Positions 23,020 to 34,882 of a stretch of DNA of 64,000 bases are shown piece after piece. The first letter of the stretch is position 1. Each line of letters starts with the position of its first letter. The notes beneath the pieces are model-generated. The model did no database searches, was not told where the DNA came from, and saw nothing but the letters and a program-made list of their open reading frames with translations. The stretch is taken from positions 41,510,341-41,574,340 of the forward strand of contig CAMTDV010000012.1 of NCBI GenBank assembly GCA_947069175.1, in the 5' to 3' direction. Position numbers and translations under genes: made by a program. The stretch is from Scalesia atractyloides. Its lineage: Eukaryota; Streptophyta; Magnoliopsida; Asterales; Asteraceae.

Positions 23020-23680
23020 ACAATTTTTTAACTGGGGTCAAAATCATAATTTTTGATATGGGGGCAAAATCATAATTTTAAACTTAGGGCAAATTCATAA
23101 ATTTTTAGTTGAGGGCAGAACCATAATTTTGTTTTAAATTGGGGGCAAAATCATAATTTTGAACTCATGGCGAAATCGTAATTTTTGAAATTCGTAAAAC
23201 TGGGGCAAAACAATAATTTTGTTTTGAACTGATGGCAAAAACGTAATTTTAAACTCAGGGAAAAAACGTAATTTTTGAAACGGGGCAAAATCATATTTTT
23301 AACTGAGTGCAAATTCGTAATTTTTAGCTAGGGGCAAAAACATAATTTTATTTTGAACTGAGGGCAATAGGCAAATTAGTAATTTTTAGCTGGGGGCAAA
23401 ACCATATTTTTGTTTTGAACTGAGAGCAAAATTATTATTTTGAGCTGGCGGCAAAAGCATGATTTTGTTTTGAACTTGGTAAAAACGTAATTTTGAACTC
23501 AGGATGAATTGTAATTTTTGAAATGGGGCGAAAGCTTTTTTTTTGTTAACCGATGGCAAATTTCTAATTTTAACCAAGGGCAAAAACATAATTTTATTTT
23601 GAACTGGGAGCGAAAACATAATTTTAAACTGGAAGGGCGAAATCGTAATTTTAAGCTACGAATAAAATTATAAATTAAAT
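23020..23680 (+). repeat. Degenerate minisatellite, unit about 25-30 bp
   Basis: The consensus is AACTGGGGGCAAAATCATAA followed by TTTT. More than 20 imperfect units run from about 23028 to 23660. Units vary between cataatttt and cgtaatttt and between aactg, aactc and agctg. Diverged direct repeats (GTGCYAGACARCTRCYTGAC) flank the array on both sides. Confidence 0.85.
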
Positions 23681-23721
23681 GGATTAATAGGGAAGTGCCA
23701 GACAGCTGCCTGACACTATTC

Positions 23722-25047
23722 CCTCAACTTGATTTTGTATATATAGTAAAAGTAAATAAATAAATAAATAAATATAATGTCCTTTGGATTTGTGGTATAA
23801 ATAATTACATTACATAAAAGGTTTGGCAAGAGATAGATTGAGAGTGGGAACAAAAAAGCCATGTACATAACATTTTTGTCATTTGTATTTCAATAAATAA
23901 ATTCAATCAACTGGAAAATCAAAATTGAATTATTACCTAGAAATATTAATGTTTGAATCATCACACATAAATACATATATATAAAAACAATAATCTAAAA
24001 ATTGTATTTTTTGTCGGTGACATTTGGATTTTGTTTGGGTCTGTGAATCTTTGAATAACGACGTGTGAGTGTGAGCGTATCCCTTGTCTTATCAACGGAC
24101 ACTAATGAAATAAATAAAAATAAAAATACATAATATATAAATGTTAAAAAATAATATATTGGGTTTTTTCCAAACAAAAAGCATTGGGCTATTGACTTCT
24201 TCCCGTTACATCCTACACTTTACACCCAATCCCCAATTTTTAAACAAACCCCACAATTTTATAATTTATTATTTCCACCCTTCTCTTTTTCTTCCACTAT
24301 TTTTCAAGTTTCAAATTATCTTTTTTCTGATTGCAATATAAGGGGTAGTTGTGAATAGAGAATTTATTTATCTTTGAACATCTTTAGTGCATCGGTATAC
24401 TTGGTGTATGAGACATGTAAATATACATAAAAAATAGTATAGGTTACTATATAACACACAGAGCTTCTATATTTTTCCATCCCAAACACCAGACTTTAAA
24501 ATCAATCAACTCGGTGTAAAGGAGTTAAGCCGAGCCCAAACTAGTTTTCAAACTGGAGTTTCACTAGTTTATTATTAATTAACTAATTTATTTTAAAAAT
24601 ATATAATTATTTATTTGTAAGTCATGTATAGGTTATATTAGCTACACATGTGTGTTTGTGTTAACGATCTAAAAACACATGAAGAAATTAGTTTGATGGT
24701 TTTTTATATACATAAACATATGAATTTATGATGCATGGGAAGTAAAAAACAATTACAAATATGAATCATCGATCAAAAAGATTAAACAATTTAGGCTTGT
24801 TTTCATAATAATCTAGTATTATGTAATGAAACTCACCCTCACCCTATATATATATATATATATATTATATATAAGTGACATCTTGAAATGGAATGAATTG
24901 TACTTTACTTTACTTGTCTGAGTTGAATTGCTTTAACAGAAGAAGAGAAGTAAAACAAGTAAACCCAGATGCCATTTTGATTTCTGAGGTTGAAGTTATA
25001 CTTGTAACTTATCTACAATTATAAACTGGATGCTATTAATAATCAAG
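23722..25047. other. AT-rich intergenic DNA downstream of the transporter gene
   Basis: I see a TAAA microsatellite (23755-23775), a TA microsatellite (24848-24870) and no convincing coding frame. The right part is the likely 3' UTR and terminator region of the minus-strand transporter gene that ends at 25048. Confidence 0.6.
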
Positions 25048-25186
25048 TCAAGTCTCAGTGAGTTTGTTGGTGATGAAGAAACTATAAATGTCACTGAAAA
25101 TTGCCATGATGCTTGATGATACTGCCAATATTATCATCACCCACGACATGCGCCTATCCTTTTTCGTCGCAATTCCATGAGTGTCC
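25048..25186 (-). CDS. Transporter exon 5 (C-terminus), 9.1 kb from exon 4
   Basis: Acceptor GTTGTTGGTGTTGCAG lies at 25187 and upward. The exon reads DTHGIATKKDRRMSWVMIIL, then AVSSSIMAIFSDIYSFF, and stops at 25048-25050. The split Arg codon (AG from exon 4, G here) and the family motif after it (LRD..G.AT.KD) tie it to exon 4 across the transposon-filled intron. Confidence 0.85.
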
Positions 25187-25829
25187 CTGCAACACCAACA
25201 ACACTCAGTTTCCATCCAACTAAAACTTAATTCACCTTCATTTATTCTGGATAAAAAAAGAATTTTTATTTAATACTTATTGTGAATAATTTTTTTTACG
25301 AAAAAAGAAAAGAAATTCCCTAGTAGTGTGTTGGATAAAGTATCCATCATATTAGAAACACTGCTAGAATTGATTGTAACATGTTAGTTAGGTTAATTTA
25401 TGATAAGCTTTGCTTAGTGATGATAATGCATGATAGTGTTCTTGGTGAAGTTCAACCAAATGACCAATCTTGACCAAGAGTTGACTTTTATGAAAGACTG
25501 ATGACTTATGAGCACTAGTTGTTTATCAAAATCGATGATGATTAACACTAGAAATGTAACATTACAAGAATTGTGAATTTTACCACAAATGGCGACTTTG
25601 CCATCCAAATTGGTCAACAATGGAAATACTTTTGCAAGCGTTTACCAACTAAAAAATTTGGTGTGGAAGAAAATAAAACTCATTTTAGTGATTTAATAAA
25701 AATGAGTCGGTTCATTTGAAGAATTTGCAAAAATATAGTAGTTAAAGCATACTTATTGGAGTTTAAACCAGTGGGGAATTTAAATTATTTGAGTTGAATT
25801 GATCATGTTGTGAAGAATTTGGTATGTTC

Positions 25830-26500
25830 ATGAATACTGTATGAAGCATACGTATGGAGTTTAAAATGAACGATAGGTGTTCACATAATACGAGTACATG
25901 AAACTTTCTTCCAAAACAGAGTACTATACACCTAATTTAACTATTTAAGATAGTTACGTAAACTGCTTGACCGTTTCCTTAGATATATCCAACATGACTA
26001 ACTTGATACTTTTGTTGTGTGGCCATGTTATATGTGCCTATAATGTGTTTAAGAGCATGTTAGTTCTAAGTTATAAGTGTTGTATGTTATATACTATCGG
26101 TTAAATAACTAGCAAGTTAGCCTTGAGAAATTGATTCTCACTAACAGGGCATTGAAAATCTTGATTATCGCCTATTTGGTATTGAGAACTTAGATTTTGG
26201 TATTGACAAGTATGATATGATCTTTACAATTTGGTATTAAGAACTTAGATCTCACTTTTTTGGTATTAAAGACTGTGTATGACCTTCACTAATTGGCAAT
26301 GAGAAATATGATTCTCACTGAGAACTTGATTTCACATCTATGATTTTTGGATCCTGTTTGTGTGAAGTATGATGTTATATAAAGTGACTGATAGGATTGC
26401 CTTATGTGCATAATATTGGCTTCCTGATTAGTAGCTTAGTTAAATTTGTGAGTTTGGATTCATTCCTACATGTTATATAAATTCGCTAGCATGTTGCTTA
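25830..26500. repeat. Intron segment duplicated (copy A)
   Basis: It contains GTGCCTATAATGTGTTTAAG, CTAAGTTATAAGTGTT, several TTTGGTATTGAGAACTTAGA units and CATAATATTGGCTTC. All recur in the same order at 33475-34240. The copies are clearly diverged, with many substitutions and indels. The same-strand arrangement inside one intron suggests an old duplication or two copies of an unclassified transposon. Confidence 0.75.
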
Positions 26501-27526
26501 ATGAAGTAACTTGGATTATGTGGCAATGCTTTAGGTTTAAATTGACCAACTTCGAGTTGTGCGAGTATTCAGCTAAAAAATCATGACTTACGAAGCTTTC
26601 ACTACGATACTCATACAACACTATTGAACTTGGCGACGACCATAGCCTAATGGTACATGCTACAAAAACCATTGTTCCGCAACAACTTTTTGAACTTGGC
26701 AAATGTTTAAAGATATAAAACCACTATGTGTTCATCTACCTTTGCTTACGTGTGTGGTGTATGCTTTCAGGTATTACATCCAAGGAAACCAAGTTTGAGA
26801 AGTAGGACTACTTTAGAGAACATGTCTGTGCTCAAGATCATTTAGTTATTGTATGTATTTTGTCAACCTGATTTTGAACCACATTTATCATGTATGAATA
26901 ACTTACCTGATAAAAGAAGAGTTTGGTGTGATGTGACAAACTGTCGAGCATGCCCCATAACACGAAACCGTTCATGAAGCCCCTTGGGTTGGTCCGAGAA
27001 GTTGTGGTGGTGCAGAATATAAAGCTAAGGAAATCGGGTGCCCTATGTAAAGAATATCAAACTCAGTTTATTCGGACACTCGAACCCTTGTTGAGTAGGA
27101 GGTGGGTCATTGAAAAGAAACGTGCTTTTCGCAATAGCCATTGAGGACCTAAGATGTTAATTTTCTTAGAGGTAGTGGGAGATAGTCGTAGCCGAAAGGC
27201 TTGGGACGTGATGGGAGGACTCCAAAGAGTCGTCCAACACTTAATGTGGATAGTATTAATAAACTACTAAAATTCTTGATGAAAGGATATTTCTTGACCC
27301 CCATTTGCTTTTGCTTTGAAGAACCAATGGAATGATCTTTATCGTGTCTAAGTGTAGTGTACCATCTACACGGGCCATAAAGGAGACTTGAGGAACCATA
27401 TATGTCAATGAAGCAAAGTCAATATAAGGAAATGGATTTAGTGATGATGTTTGGGCCATAAAGGAGACTTGAGGAACCACATATATAGATTCAAAGGGCA
27501 GGGTTGAGGATTCAGAAAGAAGGGTC
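26501..27526. other. Intron DNA between duplicate copy A and the Reina-like element
   Basis: I recognise no gene. GGGCCATAAAGGAGACTTGA with a following GGAACCA occurs twice (near 27373 and 27449), a short direct duplication of about 75-bp period. A minus-strand frame at 27256-27558 repeats VPQVSFMA because of it. I see no splice signals or homology that would make it an exon. Confidence 0.5.
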
Positions 27527-27531
27527 AAAAA

Positions 27532-27774
27532 TGATACGGTCAAATGGTTAAAGCGCATAAAGACAGGGACTAACAGTGATATCTTGTGTAATATAGGGAC
27601 TAAAGTTGTAATTGTAGCTCTAATTGGTTAGCGGTTGTTAGTTGCTGTTAAATACCGTTGTTAATTGCTGTTAAATACCGTTGTTAACTGAATAACAGAC
27701 CTACCGTTGATTGATCTTAACTTCTGTGTTACTATCTCTCTGTTCTATCCTAATTCTAAGTTTCACACATATCA
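27532..27774 (+). repeat. 5' LTR of the Reina-like element
   Basis: It starts TGATACGGTCAAATGG and ends CACACATATCA. Internally GCTGTTAAATACCGTTGTTA is tandemly repeated near 27645-27690. The 3' LTR has a different arrangement of the same words. Confidence 0.88.
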
Positions 27775-27776
27775 AT

Positions 27777-27788
27777 TGGTATCAGAGC
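27777..27788 (+). promoter_or_regulatory. Primer-binding site (initiator tRNA-Met)
   Basis: TGGTATCAGAGC lies two bases after the 5' LTR end. Confidence 0.88.
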
Positions 27789-27966
27789 TTTGCATCTAAT
27801 TCGATCGTTCAATTCAGATTCATTGAAATTGATTACTTGTTCAATCAATTTCTAACCGATCCGTTTCGAAATCAAGTTGATTTAATCAATTGTTAGATCA
27901 ATTCCTGTCCCTATTATGTTTAAATTCTTAAAATTGATCTTCGTTCGATCAATTTCTTCTAATCCA

Positions 27967-29420
27967 TGGCAACCACTTGTAATCAATCGGAAGTAGAAAA
28001 GGTTATCAAGGATCACTTCAGCATCTCTGTTACGATTCGAAACTTTTGTAGAAAAAGCAGAACAATCTTTTGTTGATATACGACAAATTCTTGATACATC
28101 ATCTTCTCATCATGAAATCAACAGTAATTCGAGAAATGATAGGTTATTCAGGTTGGGAAAGATTAAATTTCCAAAATTCAATGGGTTGGAGGTAGAAGAC
28201 TGGATCTGTAGATGTGAACACTTCTTTGATGTGGATGACACACCAGAAAACTTTACGGGTGAGATATGCGGCAATCAATTTGGAGGGGAAGGCTATGAGA
28301 TGGCATTCCTCCTATCTTAAAACATTAATCAAACCAATATCTGAGGTAACTTGGGTAGAATATGCAAGAACTATTACTGATTGTTTTTCAACAACTTTAT
28401 TTCATGATCCTATGGGCTTATAAATTTGCCAAGAAACAAGATGTAGCTAATCAGACATTGTCACAAAAGCCAAAATTCTATTCCTCTCACAGTAACAAGT
28501 TCTCGTCACAAAACACATTTTCCAATTCCAATTCTGTACATAACCTTAACCCCTATAACCACTGTCAAACCTCCTGTCCATACAACTCACCTACCCCTTA
28601 TTACCAACACCACCTGTTAATTAAAGACTTTCAAACATCAAGTCATTAACAAGTAAAGAAATGGCAGTGAAGAGATCAATAGGGAATGTTTCTGGTGTAA
28701 TGACAAGTTTACCCCTACACATAAGTGTCCTAATAAAAAGTTGTATAGTATTGACTATTGACTTGATGGGAACATATGAAGATGAGGGGGAGATTTTGAA
28801 TGAAAATGAGAATGCGATTGTTATAGACACTACTATCATAAACCCACTTATTTCAATGCATGCATTGACTGGGGTTCCTTCTTTCTCTACTATGCAAGTC
28901 ATGGGTAATATTGGTACAAAACAATTACAGACATTAGTTGATTCAGGGTCAACTCATAATTTCTTAAATGAAAAGCTAGCCAGGAAGATTACTTGTTCTT
29001 TGGAAGACATCAAACCTATGAAAGTTGGAGTAGCTAATGGTATTCCTTTAATATGTGACAAGATTTGTCCTAATTTCCAATGGCAGATGCAGGGGGTTGT
29101 GGTTCAAAGCAGATGTGTTGGTGATTCCTTTAGATAGCTATGATATGGTATTAGGGGTTCAGTGGTTGTTACCTCTGGGAGACTAGTGTGGAATTTTAAA
29201 GAACTGACAATGCAGTTTAAGGTGGAAAATGAGATTTATCAGTTGAAAGGTAGCCATACAAACAAGTTAGCTTTGTGTTCAATGAAAGTCATGAATGTGT
29301 TACTTAATCAGGAGCATGTCCAGGGTCAGTTGTTTAGCATGCAGATGGAAGATTCTACGGAAGGACAGTTTCAACATAAGACTATGGTCCTTGATACAGG
29401 CATCATGCAGTTATAGATGA
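27967..29420 (+). pseudogene. Reina-like gag and protease, broken
   Basis: ATG at 27967 opens MATTCNQSEVEKVIKDHFS, then frameshifts and stops. Gag fragments are FPKFNGLEVEDWICRCEHFF (near 28170) and INLEGKAMRWHSSYLK (near 28275). Protease is at 28840-29100: TLVDSGSTHNFLNEKLARK with the catalytic DSG. The remainder, LVWNFKELTMQFKV, is the usual protease-RT linker. Several stops. Confidence 0.85.
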
Positions 29421-31039
29421 GTTGTTACACTCCTTTCCCGATGTATTTCAAGTTCCAACATCACTTCCACCTTCAAGGGCATATGATCACAGGATTATTC
29501 TTAAAGATGAATCAAAAGTCATTAATCTGAAACCCTATAGATATCAAATGGCTCAAAAAGATGTTATAGAGACTATGACCAAAGAACTGTTGGAAATCGG
29601 TGCGTTAAGGGGAAGTACAAGTCCATTTGCAGCTCCTGTAGTTTTGGTTGAGAAAAAGATAGTAGTTGGAGAATGTTTATTGATTATAGAAGGCTAAATG
29701 AAGCTACAATCAAAAACAGTTACCCTATTCCCTTAATTGAAGAGTTGTTAGATGAATTAGGGGGAGCCTCTATTTTTTCTAAACTGGATTTAAGATGAAG
29801 ATATCATAGATTAGGATGTATCCAGATGATGTTCACAATACAGCCTTTAGAACACATGAAGGGCACTTTGAGTTCTTAGTCATGCCATTTGGGTTGACTA
29901 CTGCCCCTGCTACCTTCCAAGCCCTAATCAATCATACCTTTAAGCCATTGTTGAGAAAATCGGTTCTAGCATTCTTTGATGACAAATTGGTAAGAGAAGC
30001 AAGTGTTCTTTTGGTGGAGGGTCTGTTGAATATTTGGGCATAAATTACTAGAGAAGGAGTTTCTACTGACCCTTGCAATACAAGAATGGTCTGTTCCTAC
30101 AAATATAAAACAGTTAGGGGTTTTTTTGGGACTTTCTGGATACTATAGAAGATTCATAAGGTCCTATGGAATACTAGCAAAACCACTTACCAGTTTGTTG
30201 AAAAAAGATAGCTTCATATGGGATGAAGAGGCTAACAAGGCATTCTTGGTATTGAAAGAAGCTCTGTGTTCACCTCCTGTCTTGGCTTTGCCTGATTTCT
30301 CTGTCCCTTTTATCTTGGAAACTGATGCATCATCAAAAGGCATAGGGGCAATATTAATGCAAATTTCTCACCCCTTGGCTTTCATTAGCAAAGCATTGTC
30401 ACCAAGACAACAGGCATACTCGGTCTATGAGAAGAATTACTAGCAATCATATTTGCTGTTAAACATTGGTAGGACTACTTGTTCACAGGTCATTATATTA
30501 TAAAGACAGATCAGAAAAGCCTTAAGCATTTACTTGAACAAAAGTTAACCACTCCATTGCAACATGTGTGGTTGTCTACGCTGTGGGGAATTGATTATGA
30601 GATAGTCTATAAAGAAGGAACTGAATAAAAGGTGGCAGATGCTTTATCAAGGGTTCATGGTCCTACTATCTCATTAAATACAATGGATCCTACATTTTTT
30701 AATAGAATCAAGAATGATTGGCAACATGATGCTAATCCACATTTTAAATTGCTGAAGTTACAAGCTGGTGAGTCAGTGTTGCATAATAAATGGGATGGGA
30801 TGTTATTTACAAAGAAAGATAAAGTCTTGGTGGGAAATGTTGATGACTTACAAATGGATATTATCAGGCTATCTCATTGTTCGCCATGGGTGGTCATTCA
30901 GGTGTGCATGCTACTATTCAAAAGATAAAGAGTTTGTTCAAACGGAAAGGATTGAACAAACAACAGAGACAATTTATAAGGGCTTGTAATGTATGTCAGA
31001 GAACTAAATCTGAATCTGTGGCTTACCCAAGACTGCCAC
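29421..31039 (+). pseudogene. Reina-like RT, RNase H and integrase N-terminus, broken
   Basis: RT shows YRYQMAQKDVIETMTKELLE, FEFLVMPFGLTTAPATFQAL and the catalytic region as LAFFDDKLV near 29965. RNase H has FILETDASSKGIGAILMQ near 30310 and EVADALSR-like VADALSRVHG near 30635. The integrase zinc region reads GHSGVHATIQKIKSLF and ACNVCQRTKSESVAYPRL just before the Cassandra insertion. About six stops or shifts are visible. Confidence 0.87.
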
Positions 31040-31361
31040 TGTAACATCCGGCCCCTCGTATCACCAATATTGTCCGCTTTGCCCCCGATGGGTTGCCCAT
31101 CCAAGAATTCACAGCTTTGTTTTTGGTCGCGCCGGTGGAGACTTCCCAGGAGGTCACTCATCCTGGTACTACTCTCACCTGAGCACGCTTAACTGTGAAG
31201 TTCTCCTCTCATACACTAGCATTAAGGCCAAAACGCGCTGGTGATTAAGAGGCATTGTACTACTTATGAACTAGGGATCTCTCCTGGCCACGGCCGATGT
31301 GGGATTTGCCTTGGGTGTTACAATGGTCCATGTTGATCTTTCGGTAGTCGGTATCGTTACA
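31040..31361 (-). repeat. Cassandra 3' LTR (minus-strand sense)
   Basis: 322 bp, same ends as its partner. The 5S-like block is at 31135-31206. It abuts the oligo-C run at 31367-31381, the PPT on the minus strand. Confidence 0.88.
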
Positions 31362-31449
31362 ATCAACCCCCCCCCCCCCCCTTAGGACTCATCGCCTCGT
31401 GAGGTTTGCCCCACCATCCCGAACGGCTCAGGATGGCTCTAATACCATT

Positions 31450-31774
31450 TGTAACATCCGCCCTCGATCACCAATATGTCCGCTTTGCCTCCGATGGGTT
31501 GCCCATCCAGGAACTCACGGCTTTGTTTTTGGTCGCCCCGGTGGAGACTTACCAGGAGGTCGCCCATCCTAATACTACTCCCACCTGATCATGCTTAACT
31601 GTGGAGTTCTCCTCTCATCCACTAGCATTAAGCCCAATACGCGTTGGTGATTTAAGAAGCATTGGATTACTTATGAACCAAGGATCTCTCCTGGCCACGG
31701 CCGATGTGGGATTTGCCTAGGGTGTTACAATGGTCCATGTTAATCTTTCGGTAGTCGGTATCGGTATTGTTACA
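31450..31774 (-). repeat. Cassandra 5' LTR (minus-strand sense)
   Basis: 325 bp, TGTAAC...GTTACA. The 5S-like block at 31541-31612 has the A box and C box of the 5S internal promoter, so Pol III transcription is conceivable. It carries a few differences from the other LTR. Confidence 0.88.
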
Positions 31775-32778
31775 ATAACCCTTACCAATCCCTAAATGTG
31801 TGTTTTCTGGAATTTCAATGGACTTTGTTGGGGGATTTCCTAAGGTTCAAGGAAAGACACTATTTTGGTGGTTATTGATATATTGACCAAGTATGGACAT
31901 TTTATTCCTTCAGGACATCCATACACTGTAGAAACTGTGGCACAACTGTTCCTGGATAATATTTTCAAATTACATGGGTGGCCACAAGTGATTGTGTCTG
32001 ATAAAGATCCTTTATTCCTGAGTAATTTCTGGAAAGCTTTCACGAGAATGCAGTGTATACAACTAGCCATGTCTACAGCCTATCACCCTCAGTCTGACAG
32101 CTAAACTGAAGTGGTACATAGATGTATTGAATCCTACTTAAGAAGCAAGACTCTAGCTACTAATACTGATTGGTTAAAATGGGTATCTCTGGCTGAATGG
32201 TGGTATAACACAAATTTTCATTCTTCACTAAACACCATCCACCTCCAATTTTCATACCCTATATTCCAAATGATTGTTCTAATGAGACAGCGGATCGAAT
32301 GTTTGTGGATAGGGAAGCTGCTATTAAGGAGTTAAGACACTCGTTGTATAGAGCTCTAAACAGGATGAAACAAATAATTGATAAAAACAGAACGGAAAGG
32401 GAATTTCAGGTAGGGAATTGGGTATATTTGAAGCTCATACCATTTTGTCATGGAACTCTCAGGAATTTTAAACCCACTAAGCTCAACCCTAGGTATTATG
32501 GCCCATTTTTGATAATTGAAAAGGTCGGAAAAGTGGCATTTAGATTAGACTTACCTGATGAGGCTCAGTTACAACCCCACATTTCATGTATCCCTGTTGA
32601 AATTAGCTAAATGGGATCAACATCAGGTCATTCCTTTGCCTAAGTTTACCCCAGCTTCTGTGATTGAGAAGCGAATTGTGAAGAAACGAAATGGAGTGGC
32701 TTACCGGTGTCTGATGCTACGTGGGAGGATTTGGATGGCATACAAGCTCAATTTCCTGATTTTGACATTTCATTATGA
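31775..32778 (+). pseudogene. Reina-like integrase core and chromodomain-like C-terminus, broken
   Basis: The integrase core reads VVIDILTKYGHFIPSGHPYT (near 31866), VIVSDKDPLFLSNFWKAF (near 31990) and STAYHPQSDS (near 32075). The tail has LNPRYYGPFLIIEKVGKVAF, and the chromodomain-like end SVIEKRIVKKRNGV then SDATWEDLDGIQAQFPDFD before a stop at 32776-32778. A stop just after the QSDS motif and later shifts inactivate it. Confidence 0.88.
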
Positions 32779-32808
32779 GGTCAAAATTCTTTTGAAAGAG
32801 GGGAGTAT

Positions 32809-33042
32809 TGATACGGTCAAATGGTTAAAGTGCATAAAGACAGGGACTAATACCGCAACTAAATAACAAACCTAACTAAATAACAAACATAAATGGAGAG
32901 TGTTAGTTGCTCTAATTGGTTAGCGGTTGTTAATTGCTGTTAAATACCATTAACTAAATAACAAACCTACTGTTGATTGATCTTAACTTCTGTGTTCCTC
33001 TCTCTCTCTGTTCTATCCTAATTCTAAGTTTCACACGTATTG
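32809..33042 (+). repeat. 3' LTR of the Reina-like element
   Basis: It starts TGATACGGTCAAATGG after the purine tract GAAAGAGGGGA (near 32794) and ends CACACGTATTG. It has extra AACTAAATAACAAAC units absent from the 5' LTR and lacks one GTTGTTAACTG block, so the two LTRs differ mostly by indels. Confidence 0.85.
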
Positions 33043-33474
33043 AAAAAGGTGCGGTGATGTTATGATAGATCAGAAGAGACTCGTAAAAGTGGGAGCACAA
33101 AGGTGAAAGATGCTTCGGTTATAGCTCCAGCTCCACAGTGGGTTAGAAGAACCAGGAAAAAGGAGTTGATCCAGTTCTGAAGAAAGAGAAAGTCTGGTTT
33201 TGTAAGTCTCATGTGCATAAGAGGGTTTGCGAAGGAGATACTAGTTTACAGACTTAGAAAGAACAATGTACAGAGAGGTTTAGAAAAGCAAGTCAGTTCA
33301 CAGCAGTGGGAGCAGGAGCACAGTGATAAAAAGTGGGTCAGAAGAATCAGCAAAGTCTCTCCGGTTGATTGTAATGGAGAGTGTAGATTCCTAGTATGTT
33401 TCAGATGCCACCTGCCACCTGATAAATGTATTCTTTCTCAATTCTCCATTCCACAAGTTTAAGTGAGTAGCATT

Positions 33475-34240
33475 TACGCATACTTGGAAGCATACATATG
33501 GAATTCTAAATGAACAATAGTGTTGAAGCAAATCCAGGCAAGGACAAATGATATGGAAACCACTGTGATTAGGGTGCTTGCATAGAGATTTCCTAAACCA
33601 AGTATACACTAAAATTGCCTATTTTTTTAAAATAAGGTAAACTGCATTGCCATTCCTCAATTATTGGCAACACGACTACTTTAACAGTTTTGTGGTGCGG
33701 CCATGTGCCTATAAGGTGTTTAAGCACTTTAACTTCTAAGTTATAAGTGTTAGATGTTATGTGCTAATTAGTAGCATGTTAGCGTTAGAAAACTTAATTC
33801 TCACTAAACAATAATGGGAACCTTTTCACCTATTTGGTATTGAGAACTTAGATCCTCATTTATTTGGTATTGAAGTTTATACTCTTCACAATTCGGTACT
33901 GAGACTTATTTGGTATCAAAGACTAAGATCTTCACAATTTGGCATTAAGAAATTAGATTCTCACTATGATCGTCACAATTTAGTCAAGAACTTAAATTCC
34001 TAATAAATGGCACCGAGAACTATGATTTCACCATAATGTTATTGATAACTCAATTCTCACATTTATGTTTATTTTCGATCCTATTCGCGTGAAGTATGTC
34101 TTGTTTGGTGCAAGTGATTGATATATCTTATTATTTAAAACTATGCACAATATTGGCTTCATAACCATTAGCTTAATTAAATTAGTGAGTTCGGATTTAT
34201 TCCTACATGTGATAACGTTATGTATACTCACCAAAAAGGG
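33475..34240. repeat. Intron segment duplicated (copy B)
   Basis: Diverged partner of 25830-26500, in the same orientation about 7.65 kb away, just inside exon 4. The shared words are listed under copy A. The 33048-33470 stretch before it has its own imperfect duplication (TGGGTTAGAAGAACCAG and TGGGTCAGAAGAATCAG) and no recognised gene. Confidence 0.75.
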
Positions 34241-34321
34241 ATGATACCTTTTTCACTAGACATTCTAAAGCCAATATATAACAATTTATATGGGACAGAA
34301 AAAGTTTGATAACCGACTCAC

Positions 34322-34786
34322 CTTAGCGCAACAGCAGCCGGAAAAATGAAACCAACAGAGACAGTAGCAGTGGCACCGGTAAACTGAAAAGCGTCCCAGA
34401 TACTAGGAACAAAGTTTGCTCCAAGAAATACAAAACTCATAAGTAAAGCTGTCACCAGGAAGAATCTTCGATTGTCAAAAGCAATAGGGATTGCGTAAGG
34501 AAAAAGAAGGCCGTCGAGATTAAGCCGCAAGGAGAAAAAAATAATTGGAAAAACGAGCATTAAATGCAGACAGTAACTTATTCTCACAACATCATTAATC
34601 AGTGAGCTATATGGTATTCCAAGATCACTGTCAAAATTGGCAAGTACATCATCTTGTGTATGATCACCGAACAGAAGGATCCGAAAAAGCCCGTTGCTAT
34701 ATAGACTGATGAGCATAATATGATTGATGTTTTAACTATGGATTTCATCTGGGTGGGATCTTTTAACTCATTGTCTATGGGGTGAA
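34322..34786 (-). CDS. Transporter exon 4, one base missing
   Basis: It starts after TTTGTCGCAG with HPIDNELKDPTQMKSIVKTS and IILCSSVYIATGFFG. At about 34674-34682 one base is missing, because the family motif resumes in the next frame as LLFGDHTQDDVLANFDSDLG. It continues through ISYCLHLMLVFPIIFFSLRL to GFIFPAAVALR and ends with donor AGGTGAGT. Confidence 0.85.
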
Positions 34787-34882
34787 CTGCGACAAATAAT
34801 TTAACAAAAAACACTAAGTTAAATAAAAGTTGTTTATTTAATGATCTTTTAGATGAATAAAAAACTACATAAAAGAAATTAC

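Larger units (their letters stand above)
31040..31774 (-). mobile_element. Cassandra-type TRIM with 5S-rRNA-like LTRs, nested in the integrase
   Basis: Two direct LTRs, 31040-31361 and 31450-31774, start TGTAACATCC and end GTTACA. Between them on the minus strand are a PBS, TGGTATTAGAGCC (31435-31447), and a PPT made of a 15-base G run (31367-31381). Both LTRs hold a 5S-rRNA-like block on the minus strand (31541-31612 and 31135-31206) with ACAGTTAAGC and GGATGGGCGACCTCCTGG. No coding capacity, 735 bp total. This is the defining structure of Cassandra. Integrase reading resumes right after it. Confidence 0.9.
27532..33042 (+). mobile_element. Reina-like Ty3/gypsy retrotransposon, complete with LTRs and TSD, in transporter intron 4
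   Basis: LTRs of 243 bp (27532-27774) and about 234 bp (32809-33042) flank PBS, gag, protease, RT, RNase H, integrase, a chromodomain-like end and a PPT. AAAAA lies immediately before (27527-27531) and after (33043-33047), a 5-bp target-site duplication. The compact size and short LTRs suit Reina. It is on the strand opposite to the host gene. The LTRs differ by several indels, so the insertion is not recent. Without the Cassandra insertion it is about 4.8 kb. Confidence 0.85.

Noticed and set aside
23386..23619. Minus-strand frame with repeated LSSKLRFYQVQNKIMLLP
   Set aside because: It is the translation of the minisatellite; no independent support.
27256..27558. Minus-strand exon with repeated VPQVSFMA
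   Set aside because: The repeat comes from a 75-bp duplicated DNA segment; the frame overlaps the 5' LTR of the Reina-like element and has no splice signals.
31135..31612. Genuine 5S rRNA gene copies
   Set aside because: Only part of 5S is present, on the minus strand, inside paired LTRs with PBS and PPT; this is Cassandra.
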